Shown here: positions 37,955 through 50,909 of the stretch, one piece after another
Layout of the letters: each line of letters begins with the position of its first letter
Position numbering within the stretch: position 1 is the stretch's first letter
Assembly (NCBI GenBank): GCA_025403435.1
Contig: CM046335.1
Span: 9,429,187 to 9,493,186 of the forward strand
Reading direction: 5' to 3'
Origin: Artocarpus heterophyllus
Lineage: Eukaryota > Streptophyta > Magnoliopsida > Rosales > Moraceae
DNA: 64,000 bases
The notes under the pieces: model-generated
What the model saw: only the letters and a program-made list of their open reading frames with translations
Told to the model about the DNA's origin: nothing
The model's database searches: none
Translations under genes and position numbers: made by a program

Positions 37955-40900
37955 CTTATCATTATAACGAGATTTAATAATTAAAGTGGTGCCAACTTTG
38001 AGGCATGCATTTGGTTTTATATATCGTGAGTCGAATCTAGTTTCTTCAAGCAAATTACAAATTAAACCTAATGATATGAAACCATATGATAATTATCTAT
38101 ACATATGAAGATATTTTTTAATTATATGTAATTAATTTATGCGAAAGTCAAATTTAAATGGACGGCCCTTAGTTATGTGTGTGTGAAAGAGGACAACATG
38201 GATGTATTATAGTCTTAAAATATATTGTTTTTATTTAATAATATGAATATAATATTTCAGTCAGTGTTGTCACCAAATTATAAGAATTTTGAAGGTGCTG
38301 CTTGAATGGCAATTTAGACTTGCCGGCCGAGCATGTAATAACCGTAACAAATTGACCGTTAATATGCAATATAGATTTGAATTAAGTAACGAATTAGTAA
38401 TTTACTAAATCGAATTACAAAAGTGTCAGACTTTAGGTTTCGAATATAATTAACATTCATAGGATGGGCTCTTTAAGAACATAATGATACTTTAAATTAT
38501 TGGTTTTAATTTATGACGCCACACTCCACAGCCACATGCCATTTTTTTTATACACACATGCCAAACTTATTTTTTAAATAATGGAAGAGTTTACTTTATA
38601 TTGTGAAAACAACAAAAGAAAGCTTTTAAAGGAATATAGTTGTTTTTCCCTTCTATGATTCTTCATTTCTTTGTTTTTTTTTTTTTTTTCTTTTAAAGGG
38701 AGGTTAAAAAAGTGAATATACTTAAAAATTGCGAAACAAAGATAAGCTACTGTCATGCTTTCCAAACTAGGTGGTGACGTGGCAGATTAATTAAGTTAAT
38801 TAAACCAAATTTTAATTAAACTCACCAATTAATTAATTGAATTATTTATGTGTTAAATTTAAAACCTTTAAACAAATACCCTTAAGCCAAAATAAGTTAA
38901 AATGAGAAGGAAGAAAAACTAATAAAAACGAGTTGGGCCGCACAAGGCCTACAAATGTGCACACAATTAGTATCGACACGAATAGATACAACCACAGTCC
39001 AAATCAAAAGGAAATAATTAAAATATTACATGCATTGATCAGATAAGTAAACAAATATATAACCTAAGTAGAAGGTTCTACAGTCCGCAGGTTCGTCTGA
39101 GCTTCTTAGTCGTCTCTATGCTATAATCCACCTAGAGGGGAATGTTTTAAAAACAAATAAACAGTGAACGGAAGGCTCAGTAGGACTAAGCTTTAAAAAC
39201 ATTTAATTTAAACATATAAAAAAATCTTTTATGGCATAAGAATCATAAAACATCGTAAAATAGAACTCATTAAATTCATTCTTACCATTTAGTCCATTAT
39301 TCATCCGGAAATGGTCTTAATATTTTATCTTGGGCAAACTAATAGTATCACCACCGTAGTGGCCTAGTTGGGTTTCGAAACATGCCGCCAAGGTTGCTCT
39401 CTACGCAACCAGATCTCTGAGTATGGCATCATGCCCATATGTATATCATTTCAAATGGTGTTTATGACATGTCTGGTATTATATCATCAATTTAGGTCTC
39501 ATCTTATGAAGCATTCTCATTTACATTCATTATTCTGTTTATTATGATTCAACTTAATCATTTCTTGGAAAACATTTTGAAAGAAATCACTTTGGGGCCA
39601 GAACCCTTTTTAAAACATGGCTACCACAGAAAGATATCTAGAGTCCTACCTCGATATATAGAACAGAAGCGCTCATACACCACAATCTTGACCGGCTATA
39701 CATTAGCTCCACAGAAATATGAACAATCTTAAATGTTAACTAGGTTCATCAATATCTAACTTAGAGTATTATACATTACTATGCTATCTTATGGTGTCTT
39801 AGTGTGCTCTTCATACTCACAAAATCATGTGGCAAGATCAAAGTCTCTATTTAGATTTTAAATGGTGAAAACAAGTAAAAATCAACAAATTTTATAAAGT
39901 CCGGTCGGCATGCCTAACTTCCACAGTTCGGTCTACCGACCGTCTAGAACCAGTCTGCCGAACTGCTTCAGGTTTGGCCTGCTGAAAAGATGAGTCCGAC
40001 TTGCTGGACTCATGAATCTGGCCTGTCGATGCTCCTGATCGGCTTGCCGAACTGGCAAAATCTGAAAAATTCTAGATTTTGATCCTCGGCCTCCCCGAGC
40101 TCAAAATCTCATTTTTAACCCTTTTTTTAGTTTCCAGAGCATGTATAATGATCATAAATGATAGAAAAACACATTAGAACACATTTAAACACTTATTAAC
40201 AAGTTTTTCATAGGAATTTTCAAATTATTCCAAAAATTAAAAAAAAAAAAGAGAAAAAACTTGATTTAGCTTGATTTTGTCAAATCAAGCTTAGATTCAT
40301 GAGGGTTTGGGTTTTACTAACTTAGATAGAAGGATTTGTAAGCTAAAAGAAACTTAGATTTCAACATACAAGGATAATTGAAAAATTAAGACAAAAATTT
40401 GAAATTTTGAAAATAAAGAAAACTAACCTTGAATTTAAGCTTTAAATCAAGTTTGTGGAGGCTCAATCGTGTTTCTAAGCTTCCAATCTGCTGAGAATCA
40501 AGGCTCTTGCTTAAACTTTGGATCAAAATGAGAGAGGGAAGAGAGAAAGAGAGAGGCAGTGAGAGAGAGACGAGAGAGAGCTTGAGAGAGTGAGGGAAAA
40601 GAGGGAGACTGAGACAATTAAATAGAGGGTGATCTTGGTGGTTTCCAGCTTGAGGAAACCATGTCCAGCACATGGTTTTCCAAAAAACGGATCTATCGGG
40701 TATTGGATAAATTGTTTTGTTTCAAAATTCAAACTAACAAATAAAAATAATTAAAAGTGAGATTAATTTGAAAATACCACAAAATAATTAAATTAAGTTC
40801 AGGTTATATTAAGATACACTAATTCACTATTTACACACTAGTCATACTTAATAAATTTATGGCGTTACAGCTACATAAGTCTAGATCTAAAACTAGACAT

Positions 40901-41280
40901 ATAATAAGCACAAATAGATATGTCTTGATCATTCATGTACCTATTTAAGTGTCCAGTTTTTGAAACCTAGGATACGTAAATTAATTACGTTTTAGCATAT
41001 TGTTCAAATTTATAGGTGGAACAATTTGTTTATCAACATCGTAGATCAGTATTAATATTTGTATTGTCTTGCTTAAAGATATATATCCAATAGCCTTTTT
41101 AAAGGAAAAACCCATCAATGGTCGATTTTATGAGGGGATACATGGGACCTAATTTTAAATTTTATTGACGTCCTCTGCATGTGACAGAAATCTTATTTAT
41201 GAAGGACAGTGAAGGAACAAACCCGAAGTTGTATTTGCATGATTACTTGAGCATGTGAGTGACCACAATACTCTTCTTTT
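37955..41280 (+). repeat. Upstream block of P450 copy B, split by a solo LTR
   Basis: Counterpart of 28185-30650. Without the LTR (38751-40869) it is about 1.2 kb, against about 2.5 kb in copy A, so one or both copies gained or lost DNA. Left of the LTR it pairs with 28.3-29.13 kb; right of it with about 29.14-30.65 kb (CTAGATCTAA is at 29143 and 40882). Confidence 0.85.
38751..40869 (-). repeat. Solo LTR (Gypsy-type), 2.1 kb
   Basis: Ends TGTCATGCTTTCC and GGCGTTACA (TG...CA), flanked by a perfect 5 bp duplication GCTAC (38746-38750 and 40870-40874). The minus orientation is inferred because the complement begins TGTAACGCC, like the TGTAATGACCCG start of the solo LTR in the CACTA element. 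No coding domain. A segment near 39900-40060 repeats a CGGCwTGCCGAACT-like motif. The insertion splits DNA that is continuous in P450 copy A, so it post-dates the duplication. Confidence 0.9.
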
Positions 41281-41289
41281 TTCTCCCAA

Positions 41290-41605
41290 TTTCTATGGTT
41301 ATAAAGAAACGACATGTATTTTTAAACGACTTGTCGAATGTCATGACACCAATAATATGCCATTATCCTTTTGCAAAAGGCATATATTTTTATTTTTAAC
41401 GACAAAAACGACATCATTCTAATTAGACAATTTCATAATTTTTAAACCGACATGTACTTTATTGTACAAAAACCGACATATTCTACGTATCAAAATTTTG
41501 CATGTTGAAAGACATGCCACTTTCCCCCGTTAAGGACATTAAATTCTTTCAATGTAAGCATGTCGTATTAATGATCAACGGCGGCAAATTCTTTGCCCCC
41601 TAGTT
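41290..41605. repeat. AAACGACA-rich block, copy B
   Basis: Motifs near 41306, 41322, 41398, 41407 and 41443, ending with GTCGTATTAATGATCAACGG. Homologous to 33200-33730 but shorter. Confidence 0.75.
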
Positions 41606-42281
41606 TATAATTTTTTTTTATTTTTTTTACATATAATGGTTTTAATATTATTATTTTAATATAAAAGTTTGCATATAAATTAGACTTCACCCTTTTAAAT
41701 TAATAATTCTCTACATGTTAGTATAATCTTGATTTAAAAAGAAAAATTTAAGCCCTCTGCTAATAAATCCTGCCTCCATCATTGTATGACATGTTTGCGT
41801 TCTAAAAAAACATATTTTCTCATTATTTACATTTACGAGGGTGTTTGGTATGATCGTTAGCACCATTGGTTAGAACTATTTTTACTATAGTATATAAGAA
41901 CTTTATATTGTAACAACTTTTTATTTTTATTTTTATTGTAGCATGTGAAAGCTTTACAGTGTTTATAACTGAGAAATTAGTTTAGATTGTTCTTGCCAAA
42001 TAACCTTTACATTTACTTTTCGTTCCAACTTCATTCACTTTTACTTCTTTTTTTCCGCCTATTTTGTATTTTCATGGATGAGCCTGCAGAGACAATTACA
42101 AAACGTTAATGGCACGACATAAACAATATCTCGTGTCTAGAATATAAATTAATAATGCAATCTAAGTTTTTGTATCTTCTTGTTGTTCTAATTTTCTATA
42201 GCCTTCATTGTCACATACTTCTTTGGTGATGATAATTCTAAAGTTTCCTAGCCGGCCATGCAGGTTTACTTTTGGTTTTCT

Positions 42282-42292
42282 CTACATATAAG
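42282..42292 (+). promoter_or_regulatory. Candidate TATA box of P450 copy B
   Basis: CTACATATAAG about 42 bp before the ATG, at the same position as in copy A. Confidence 0.45.
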
Positions 42293-42333
42293 TTACAATA
42301 CTGCATGTTCTAACAATAATCAAGTGTTCCACA

Positions 42334-44899
42334 ATGTATTTCATAGCAACAATTGTGATCACTTTGATTTCAGCTTTCTTCCTATCGAAATTGTTCTCCA
42401 AGGATGAACAGACCAAGAATCTCCCCGGAGGGTCACTAGGGTTTTTTTTCGTCGGCGAGACGTTGAGCTTTGTGAGGGCTCTGGAAAAAAACCAAGGTCC
42501 CGAATGGCTAGAAGAAAGAATATCAAAACATGGGCAAGTGTTCAAAACGTCTTTGATGGGTTCACCAACTGTGGTTATTACTGGTCAAGCTGGTAACAAA
42601 TTTGTACTTGGTGCGCCTGAAGGTGGAGATTTGGCTTTCAAGCAACCCATCACCGTACGAGCTATTGCAGGAAAGCAAACTTTAGCTGAACTCACAGGGT
42701 CAAGGTAACAAAGTTATTACTTTATGCACTATTATACGTTAATTTGAATGAACAATCTTATTTAACCTGAGTTATAACTTCGTTATTAATAAAATAATAA
42801 GACCCAATATAAAAAGTGTACTATATTTTAGATTGGAGCCCCACAGTTTTATGTGTAGCGGAGTTGGGATGAAAATTATTTTTCAATTTGAATAGATTAT
42901 GGAATAAAGCTTAATCAACTGAGCAACAGTACCATTTATCACAACCGATCAGCTTTAAACATTAACATATTATCACAGGAAAAAAAAAACCCCAAAAAGT
43001 CAAGGACCGCACCAAGATAATCAAGATCACTGTTTTGGCGCTTTAATTTTTAAGAACTAAAGTGGGATTTAATACATAATTTGGAGAACTTTTAAGACTA
43101 ATATATCTAAATGACATTTATGTTTATAACTCCAGTTTGAACTCATCAGTTACAACTGTAAACAGTGTAAAATTCTTAACAGTTATAGTAAGAAGCAACA
43201 AAATTGCTAGAGTGTCAAGCTCTCGCATGCTATAGTTTTTAAACTTAAAATGTTAGCTACAACTAAAGTTCCAAACGCCCTGTTGAGATTAATTTTTAAT
43301 GAGTTTTGTACTTAATTTTTCACAATTAAAAGGTCATACTTTGTTCTCCTTCAGGTACAAACTAGTAAAGGGAGCCATGTTGAACTTTTTAAAGCCAGAG
43401 AACCTTCAAAACTACATCAAAAGGATGGATGAATTGGTTAACAACATATTATCCAGGGAAATTGAGGAATTAAAGGGACATCCTTTAAATGTAATGACCA
43501 CCCTAAAGAAGATTACTTTTAATACTCCATGCGACCTTATTTTTGGAATTGACAATGAGTACACAAGGAAAGTCCTGTTTGATGAGTTTTCTATGGCTTT
43601 CAAAGCAATATGGTCTATTCCCATAAATTTTCCTGGTACTGTTTACTGGAAAGGACTAAGAGCCAGGTCACGGATCAATGACCAGATTTTACCAATCCTA
43701 AGGAAAAGAAAACAAGAACTCTTAGAAGGGAAATTGAAACCCACAAACGACGTCTTGTGCAGCATGTTGGCGTTAAGAGATGAAAATCACCAACCACTTG
43801 ACGATGGTATAATTTTGGATAACTATGTCTCGTTGCTAATGGCCAGTTATGAGACATCTGCAATGCTTATGGACGGGATAATATGGAAGCTTTCAAGAGA
43901 CCCCGAGGTGTACAAGAAAGTTCTAGAAGGTAAGTAAAACCCAATAATGTTGCCCACTTGAGAACATGTTATTACATAGATTTGTTTTTTGTTATGCTTG
44001 ATTATCAACAATTAAATCATTTAGAATCCTACCAAATTTAAAAATTTCTACTGTTTAACAATATCTAATGAAAAGTTAATTGTTGAAGATGTGACCTATC
44101 AGTGAATTATTTGTGATTAATCCTACAAATGGTGTATGGACTTTTTCTCTACGCTCATCTTGGTTCTAACTTCTAAAACATTGCAAACTTATTCTTAATC
44201 TATCACTTTGTTTTAGTTTAATTAGTTAATCTTATCAATTAATTGAAAAGAAAATAAAATATACATATGCTCCTGATAAAAAGTAAAACTATAATTTGAC
44301 AAAATGCGAGATATGCACAAGTGATCTCGATGAAAAATAACATTTTGCTAATAGAACATTGTCTATATTTTGTGCTCTTTTCTTTTTAACATCCAAATGA
44401 CAGGATGGTCAAAATTGAAATAAACTCAATTTTGAGGTTAAGCTTCATCAGATTATTTTTATACCTATGACAGAATTATCCCATTATATATGTCTATCTC
44501 TTGTTCATTTTTTAACCCAATGACAAATTTAGAGCACACGGATATTGTGAGAGAAAGGAAGGGAAGAAGGGAAGATCTAACATGGGGAGAGATACAAAAA
44601 ATGAAGTACACGTGGCGAGTTGCCCAAGAGTTGATGAGGCTAATCCCCCCTGCATTTGGCGGCTTTAGAAAAACAATCAATGATACAAGTTATGGTGGGT
44701 ATGACATTCCCAAGGGATGGCAGGTAATTAGTTTATATGTGTGTGCGTATATATATAATGATTCATGATAGTTGTCTTAGAAGCAGTAATTTCCTATATA
44801 TTCCATGAGTGTCTTAAATGGACTTCTCCAAATATATATATATATATATATATATATGAGTTCGAATTTTAGTGATTTCATTTCTTCTTGATGCCATAT

Positions 44900-44955
<56 letters not shown>

Positions 44956-45272
44956 TGCAGGTGTTTTGGGTAGCGTATGGAACTCACATGAGCAAAGATG
45001 TATTTACCAATCCAACAGAGTTTGATCCATCACGTTTTGAGACTCTATCGAAGCAAATCCCACCTTATGCTTACGTTCCTTTTGGTGGAGGGCGTCACAC
45101 TTGCATTGGGAATGAGTTTGTGAGGGTTGAAACACTTGTTACCATTCACAACTTGGTCACTTTGTATGAATGGTCGTTGGTCAACCCTGAGGAAGTCATC
45201 ACTCTCCCACCAACGTCGTATCCGTCTATGGGTCTTCAAATCAAGATCAAGCCTAGAAAATCCATTAATTGA
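42334..45272 (+). CDS. Cytochrome P450, CYP85 clan (CYP716-like), copy B
   Basis: Tandem paralogue of the 34516 gene; 482 residues. Exons 42334-42704, 43355-43929, 44533-44723 and 44961-45272, with exons 2 and 3 exactly as long as in copy A. Haem loop FGGGRHTCIG (Cys near 427), K-helix ELMR and FDPSRF are intact. Oddities: the hinge is LPGGSLGFFFVGET instead of LPPGS-type, and the I-helix is MASYETSAM, with Glu for Asp before the conserved Thr; both could alter folding or catalysis, though Glu occurs in other P450s. Intron 3 ends in a pure AT repeat right before the acceptor. The open frame argues for a functional or recently functional gene. Substrate unknown; triterpenoid oxidation is a family-level guess. 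Confidence 0.92.
44831..44857. repeat. AT microsatellite in P450-B intron 3
   Basis: About 13 AT repeats in the final intron. Confidence 0.9.
44903..44952. repeat. AT microsatellite at the 3' end of P450-B intron 3
   Basis: About 25 AT units ending only 8 bp before the exon 4 acceptor (CAG at 44958-44960). It replaces the usual pyrimidine stretch; copy A has ordinary sequence there. Confidence 0.92.
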
Positions 45273-47300
45273 CAAGACACCCTTGTTAAATTAATTGTTG
45301 TATATGATGAAGTTCTTCCTTGTGATGCTGTTAATTGTGTGCTTATTATCATTAATAAGCATGAGAGACATGCCAATATTCCATTAGCAGTAACTGTTTC
45401 TTTATATATATATATATATAGTTATATATTTTGTGAAAATGTCATCTAGAATTTTTAATTGTGAACAAAGAATACCTTTTTATAATTTTTTTGTTATTAA
45501 ATTTAAAAAATAATCTACTATTTCTATTTATAATTTAAATCGAGCCCGAATATGTATAGCATTTGCATTTCTAAGTTAGAGGCACAAATATGAATAAACA
45601 TAAGTAAATTTTATAGGGTTAATTATATAACTATATATTCCAGTGTTAATTATTTTTCAATTCATCCTAATTATAAATGTATCTTTTAAATTTTAAAAAC
45701 TTATTTCAATTTTATATATACTTTTTTGGACAAAAAATATAGAAACAAAAAAAAACTCTTAATTATGCCGAATTTATTTTAAAAATATATTTTTCTTTTT
45801 AAGAAAAATTTTAAAAAATATTTAGTTGCAATTCGCTTTTGCACCCTCATATAAGTCTTTAATCTGAAAGAGAGTGGTTCCAAAGCACCTCAGCTGTCTA
45901 CCAAGGTTTAAATAATCTATGCAGTTACAAAAACTAAAGTACGTGTTGTGTGTGAGAAAATTAGTTTGTTACATAATTAGGAAAAACCTTTACTAGATTT
46001 TAGAGAAAAATGAACTAAACGCTTCACCGCTAGGTAATTTACAAATAAATTTAAAAATGTTCGACGGCATTTTATGTAATGAGAGATCATACTGGTGTCT
46101 TGAAAAACGAGATTGATGTAAGTACATCATCAAAAGATTGCACAAAAGTCCCATTTTTCCCCCGGTTACCCTTTCCTTCCCCTTAAACTTAATTTACGGT
46201 CGCGTACGGAACTGATAGATACGTACGGACCTCAACCCAATGTACTATCCATTTATGCTTCAAAGCACCAGTGGACACTAAGAAACAGTGCTTAATCCTG
46301 CCGGTACAACAAAGGAAAAATAAACAAAAAAGAAAAAGAAAAAGAGAACAATTGTTTAATATAGTATATAAAAAATACCCTCTTATTAAGGTATCATTTT
46401 TAATTATCAGATTAAATTCAGGTATAATTATGACATTTTTACAACAAATTAGTATCATATTATATTAATAAGATATGACAATTTTATGAAAACTTTTAAA
46501 GATCCGGTGAATATAAAGTATAAACTGTGTCCCACTTATATAGTGTTTTTACTCTATCAAAGAGATTTTTCGAGAAAACAGCAGAAGAAATAAAATAAAA
46601 TAAAATAAAATTTTCCAACTATCAAACTTCTGAATAAGTGTACAGTACAATCTTTTTTTTTTTTTTCTTTGAAAGAGTGATTGACGTTGTTTGTACTGAA
46701 TATATTAACAAGAGACGAGTTAACCCTCAATCTAGGGCAATTAGGTTGAACCCCAACCAATCTTTTTCTTGGCCTAGGATGACAAATAGTGTCAGCTATG
46801 TTTTTAAAAATTTAGGTGCAAACAAAATTTTAATAATTAGATGAAGCTTAAAATTATATTGTCTGTTAAAAATTTTTCTTTTTTATGAGCTAATAGATGA
46901 CAATTTTTTTCCCAATTCAAATTATTTTATTTTCATAGAATAACAGCAGAAAGACAAGAAGTTTTAGAATGTATTATATTTTAAAGAACATTATAGGATA
47001 TGAAAAAGTATCATTTTAGTTGGACACAATTTTTAGTTTTCTTATTAGGTACAGTTAAATTAGTATATTTGATAATCTTAACTTCAACTAATATTTTTAG
47101 TTGTTATAGTATTAAACTTTAACATGCTATATTATTAATTAAAAAAACTATGATATAAAATGCTATAGTATTTTTAATTAAAATTCGTTCAAACTACATT
47201 TCTCAAACACTCTATTATAATCATATAAGATCACATAAAAAATGATAATTTAACAAAATTCAATAAATTTTTGGTCAATAAAAGTTGTACATTAATTTTA

Positions 47301-48855
47301 GAGAAAACTACATACAATGCCCTTTATAGGCACTCCTTGTAAAAAATGCCCTCGTCTTTTACACTTTTCAAAACAATCCCTTTTATTTTTATTTTCTCCC
47401 TAATTTGATCAATCAAAAGACATTTTTGTACTAAAATAAGCCCTAGCTTACACTCAGACCCCCCTTTCTCTCTTAACACCATTTACCTCCCTCTCCTATC
47501 CTCTCCTTCCGCCTTCGTTCTCTTTCTCTCTCTTCGCCACCACTCTCTCTCATCCCATCTCTTCTCTACGCCCTCCTCTCTCTCTTTCTCTCTCCCCTCT
47601 TTGCCTGCATGTCTTGATGGCCAAAGCTGTATCCTCTTTAATCTAACAAGTCACGAGAGCCAAACAATCTCCACAATCTTGGATGTTCACCGACACAAGT
47701 CGTCGTCCTCCACGACACCGGACTTGCACCGATGTTGATCTGAGATCTCCTCCGTGTTGTCCTTTTTCGATCCAAGATTTCTCCGCTCTCTCTCGTCCAT
47801 ATCCTCTCTCTCTCTTTTCCGAGTACGACTACACTTCCGCTGCCTTTCGAGCTTGATCTGCCCTAGATCATCATCGAAAATTCCGTCGATGCTTTCCATG
47901 CTATTCTTTTTCATTGGTTCTAGTGTTAGCGAATGAGCAGACTAATGTTGCATCAAATGAAGAGATCGAAATCTCAGCTTTGTTTTTCCTTCGCCTGGAT
48001 CGATTGCATGGTCCAAATAGTCCGAATTTATTTTAAGCTATGAGGAAATTTGATTTTTTTTTTGATTTTTAAGATTTATGCTTTGATTAAATTTCTTGTA
48101 ATAATCTGTCAAATCTTTATGCCTTGTTGTGAGCTCAAAGTGAAACTAATTTTTTTCTTCAGATAAGAGTTGACATCGAGACAAAAGGAGTGTTCATCAA
48201 CAATCTCATCTCAAAGGTCCAACGTTGAAACAATATTGGCAATAACATATTTTCCTTCTTGTTTTTTCATTTGGCTACTAGTTTGAATGTTTGCTCAACA
48301 AAAAATAGGGAGAATTTGACAAAAGGACAAAAAAAAAATTCTAATTAAGAAAATGGTTTTTTTTTTTTTTTGCATAAAAAATATATTTTTTAGGCAGGTA
48401 AATTGTTTCAATTTTTTTTTAAAAAAGACAAAAATAACTGTAACCAGGAGAGGAACCTCAATAGAGTGAAAAAAAAAAACTGAAACTGTTTTCATGCCCA
48501 AAAAGCATGTTTTTTAACGTCAAAAAACTATAAAAAAAAAAAATTATTTACCTAAAATCAATTTTTCTTAAAGTTACTTTTCAAAATCCTTCGAAAAAAT
48601 AGTGACTTTTTCCTCTTATTAGTTTTTTCCTTTGATATCATTTCTTAAGTTTTGTTTTGTTTTTTTTTTGTTTTTTTTTTTTCACTTGCTCCATAATTGC
48701 GACAAGCTAGTTCATCATTTTGGATCAAATCTATTCAACTTCAACTATTTCATAATTTCTATTGATGAAAACTGTCATTGATTTTAAACTTTGATATTAT
48801 TTTTTTTTTTTGGGTTGCAAAAGGCAGATTGATGTTGGTTGTTGAATAGTTGGCG

Positions 48856-48891
<36 letters not shown>

Positions 48892-49488
48892 ATACGTTGG
48901 AATTTGAGCAGTTTTCGATGAGTTTTGGGATGAAATCTGGTGGTTTTAGCAGGTTTCAAAATGAAACCTGGCGCGTTCCAAGATAAACCTGGCGCGTTTC
49001 AAGATAGAATCTTGCAGGGTTCATGACAGAATATACCAAGTTACAATCTGATGACCGGAGGCGGTTGACACTTATTTGCTTCAAAGAAAATTTGTTGCAA
49101 TCTAATAGATTCCACTTTGGAACCTACCAAGTTATAATCCGGCTCCCGCGTCAGCTACCAAAGGTGGTTGGCCTTTTTTTTTTTTTAAATGTTGAAATCT
49201 AGTAGGTTTCATTTTGGAATATGCCAGGTTACAATTTGGTAGTCCGCATGGGCGACTTGAGGCAGATTTTGACATGTTCCACTACGAAACCTGATGGGTT
49301 CCATGATAGAACCTGATGGGTTCTAGTCCTATTTCGGCATTCCGCATGTGTGAGTGGGAGGGAGGAAGGGTAACTTGATTTTTTAATAAATCCTCAATTT
49401 CTATCAAAGGGGTAGTTTTAATTAATAGTTTGTTGGAGGATATTTTCAATAAGATGGTGCATTTGTGGGACATTCTTGTAAGTTGCTC
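47301..49488. mobile_element. Possible Mutator-like non-autonomous element
   Basis: The two ends are imperfect inverted repeats over roughly 35 bp or more: left GAGAAAACTACATACAATGC, and the complement of the right end reads GAGCAACTTACAAGAATGTC, both continuing with CCC-...GCACC/GCACTC. The inside holds a CTCTCT-rich stretch (47460-47600), a GC-richer segment around 47640-47930 that could be a captured fragment, and internal repeats at 48940-49330. No target duplication is convincing. Boundaries and class are tentative. Confidence 0.4.
48930..49330. repeat. Internal repeats with AACCTGGCGCGTT-type units
   Basis: Several units built on (R)AAACCTGRYGsGTTyCAwGATAGA recur: near 48960, 48980, 49002, 49287 and 49305, plus related GTTACAATyTGGT/GATGACCG stretches at 49035-49060 and 49225-49245. 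Non-coding. Confidence 0.65.
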
Positions 49489-49568
49489 TTATTTGTAAGA
49501 GGAAATTAAACAATAATACACAAGTTAGATAATTTTAAAAAGTTTATTGAAAAATGATTAAAAACTAT

Positions 49569-50223
49569 GAGTCCGTTTGGTATTACTTTTGGAGGCTGCT
49601 TTTAGCTTTTGTAACCGCCTACTGCAGTTTAGGGTGTCTGGTAAAAACCTGCTTCTAAAAATTGTTGCCTACAAAGAAGTTGAGAAATCGGTCATGGGTT
49701 TCTTTTTGACAATAGCTTCTACTTTTATAATTTAAAATTACTAGGCTAACCTTAATAATAATATATAATGCCCAATCTACCCATTTTATCTTTAATAAAT
49801 TAAAATAAATCAAATAAAACTTACAAATAGTAACATATTAGTATTATTAAAATTAATAATAATAACCCATTTTTATGTCATTTACTTTTTATGTGAACAT
49901 ATAATTTACCTCGTTAATTAATAAAAGTAATATATTTTTTAAAAGATATATTAAATAATAAAAATAAAATTACATTTTTAGTGTTTTAATATATAAACAT
50001 TACGTATGTTAGGCTTAAAATTAAAATTAATTAAAAACTAAAACTATAAATATGTTTAGTAAAAAAATGTCTATTTTTGTTATTATGTATCTTCACAGTA
50101 ATTTTATACATAATTTACGAAACACCTGTAATTTTATTTATAATTCTCACAACAGCTTTAAAAAAAATTTACTAAACACCTACTTACTTCTAGTGTACAG
50201 CACAGCAATGCCAAACTGGCCCT
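49569..50223. mobile_element. MITE-like element with inverted ends
   Basis: Left end GAGTCCGTTTGGTATTACTT; the complement of the right end reads GGGCCAGTTTGGCATTGCTG. A 3 bp TAT flanks both sides. About 655 bp, AT-rich, non-coding. Ends of this kind are common in plant Tourist/PIF-like or hAT-like MITEs; class not settled. Confidence 0.6.
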
Positions 50224-50698
50224 ATATTCTATTAAGAGTATGAAAATTTTGAAAAATCTTTCTTTCATCTCATGGGACTATAACCTTATTATTTATAAAA
50301 TTATAATGTATCTTATTATTTTATTAATAATAAAATTATAATTTTATAGAATTAAATAGAATCAAAAATTTCTCCTCCAACTTTTACCGCATACCTTTAC
50401 TATACAAAAAGTCCCGAATGACACGGCAAAGGCCAAGAATGCTAAACTGGTCTCACCTTCAGCGTCTAAGTATTGATGTCTATTTCACAAGTCTAAAAAG
50501 CTCAATTTTACTTTTGTTCATTCACGATTGTCAGACATCAGCCATGAGGTGACTTTTGGTTGGCGTTGATTAAAGCTACGCCATATATTTGGAACCCCTA
50601 AACGTGGCTCCATGGTTGGCAATAGAAAAAACAGTCACAAATTTTTAAGCCCCACCATTTGACGCGTAACCACAAAGCGCATCTTCTAAAGTACATGC

Positions 50699-50710
50699 CC
50701 ATATATAAGT
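50699..50710 (+). promoter_or_regulatory. Candidate TATA box of the phosphate carrier gene
   Basis: CCATATATAAGT about 200 bp before the chosen ATG, in a region of higher GC than its surroundings with a GACGCGTAACCAC stretch just upstream. A short upstream frame (ATG near 50863, stop after eight codons) precedes the main ATG. Confidence 0.5.
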
Positions 50711-50909
50711 CATCTTACACATACGCCACGCAAAACAGATTCTGGGGTTTCTCTTTCTTTTTCACTTCTCTGTGTTTTTTTGCATAACACACTAGCCGCC
50801 AAAGGAAAGGAAAAAAAAGTACCTAGGTTTTGAGTTCCGTACGCTTGTCATGAGAATGAATTGATGGGGTTTTTGGAGGCAAGGTTTTGAGCAAAAGGGA
50901 AAAGAGAAG

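Larger units (their letters stand above)
37692..42333. other. Region between the two P450 genes
   Basis: No gene. The 3' flank of copy A is followed by the duplicated upstream block of copy B, a 2.1 kb solo LTR, the AAACGACA-rich block and short repeats near 41825-42010. The copy B promoter lies in the last ~150 bp. Confidence 0.65.
45273..50909. other. Gene-free region between P450-B and the phosphate carrier
   Basis: No credible gene in 5.6 kb. AT-rich with many homopolymers, a TA repeat near 45403-45421, a possible Mutator-like element (47301-49488), an AT repeat near 48859-48886, a MITE-like element (49569-50223) and the promoter of the next gene. Confidence 0.65.

Noticed and set aside
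40386..40732. Ser/Leu-rich minus-strand frames
   Set aside because: They lie in a solo LTR and derive from a GAGAGA stretch.
47687..47936. Frames on both strands near 47.7-47.9 kb
   Set aside because: Possible captured fragment, but neither strand shows a domain, so no gene is called.
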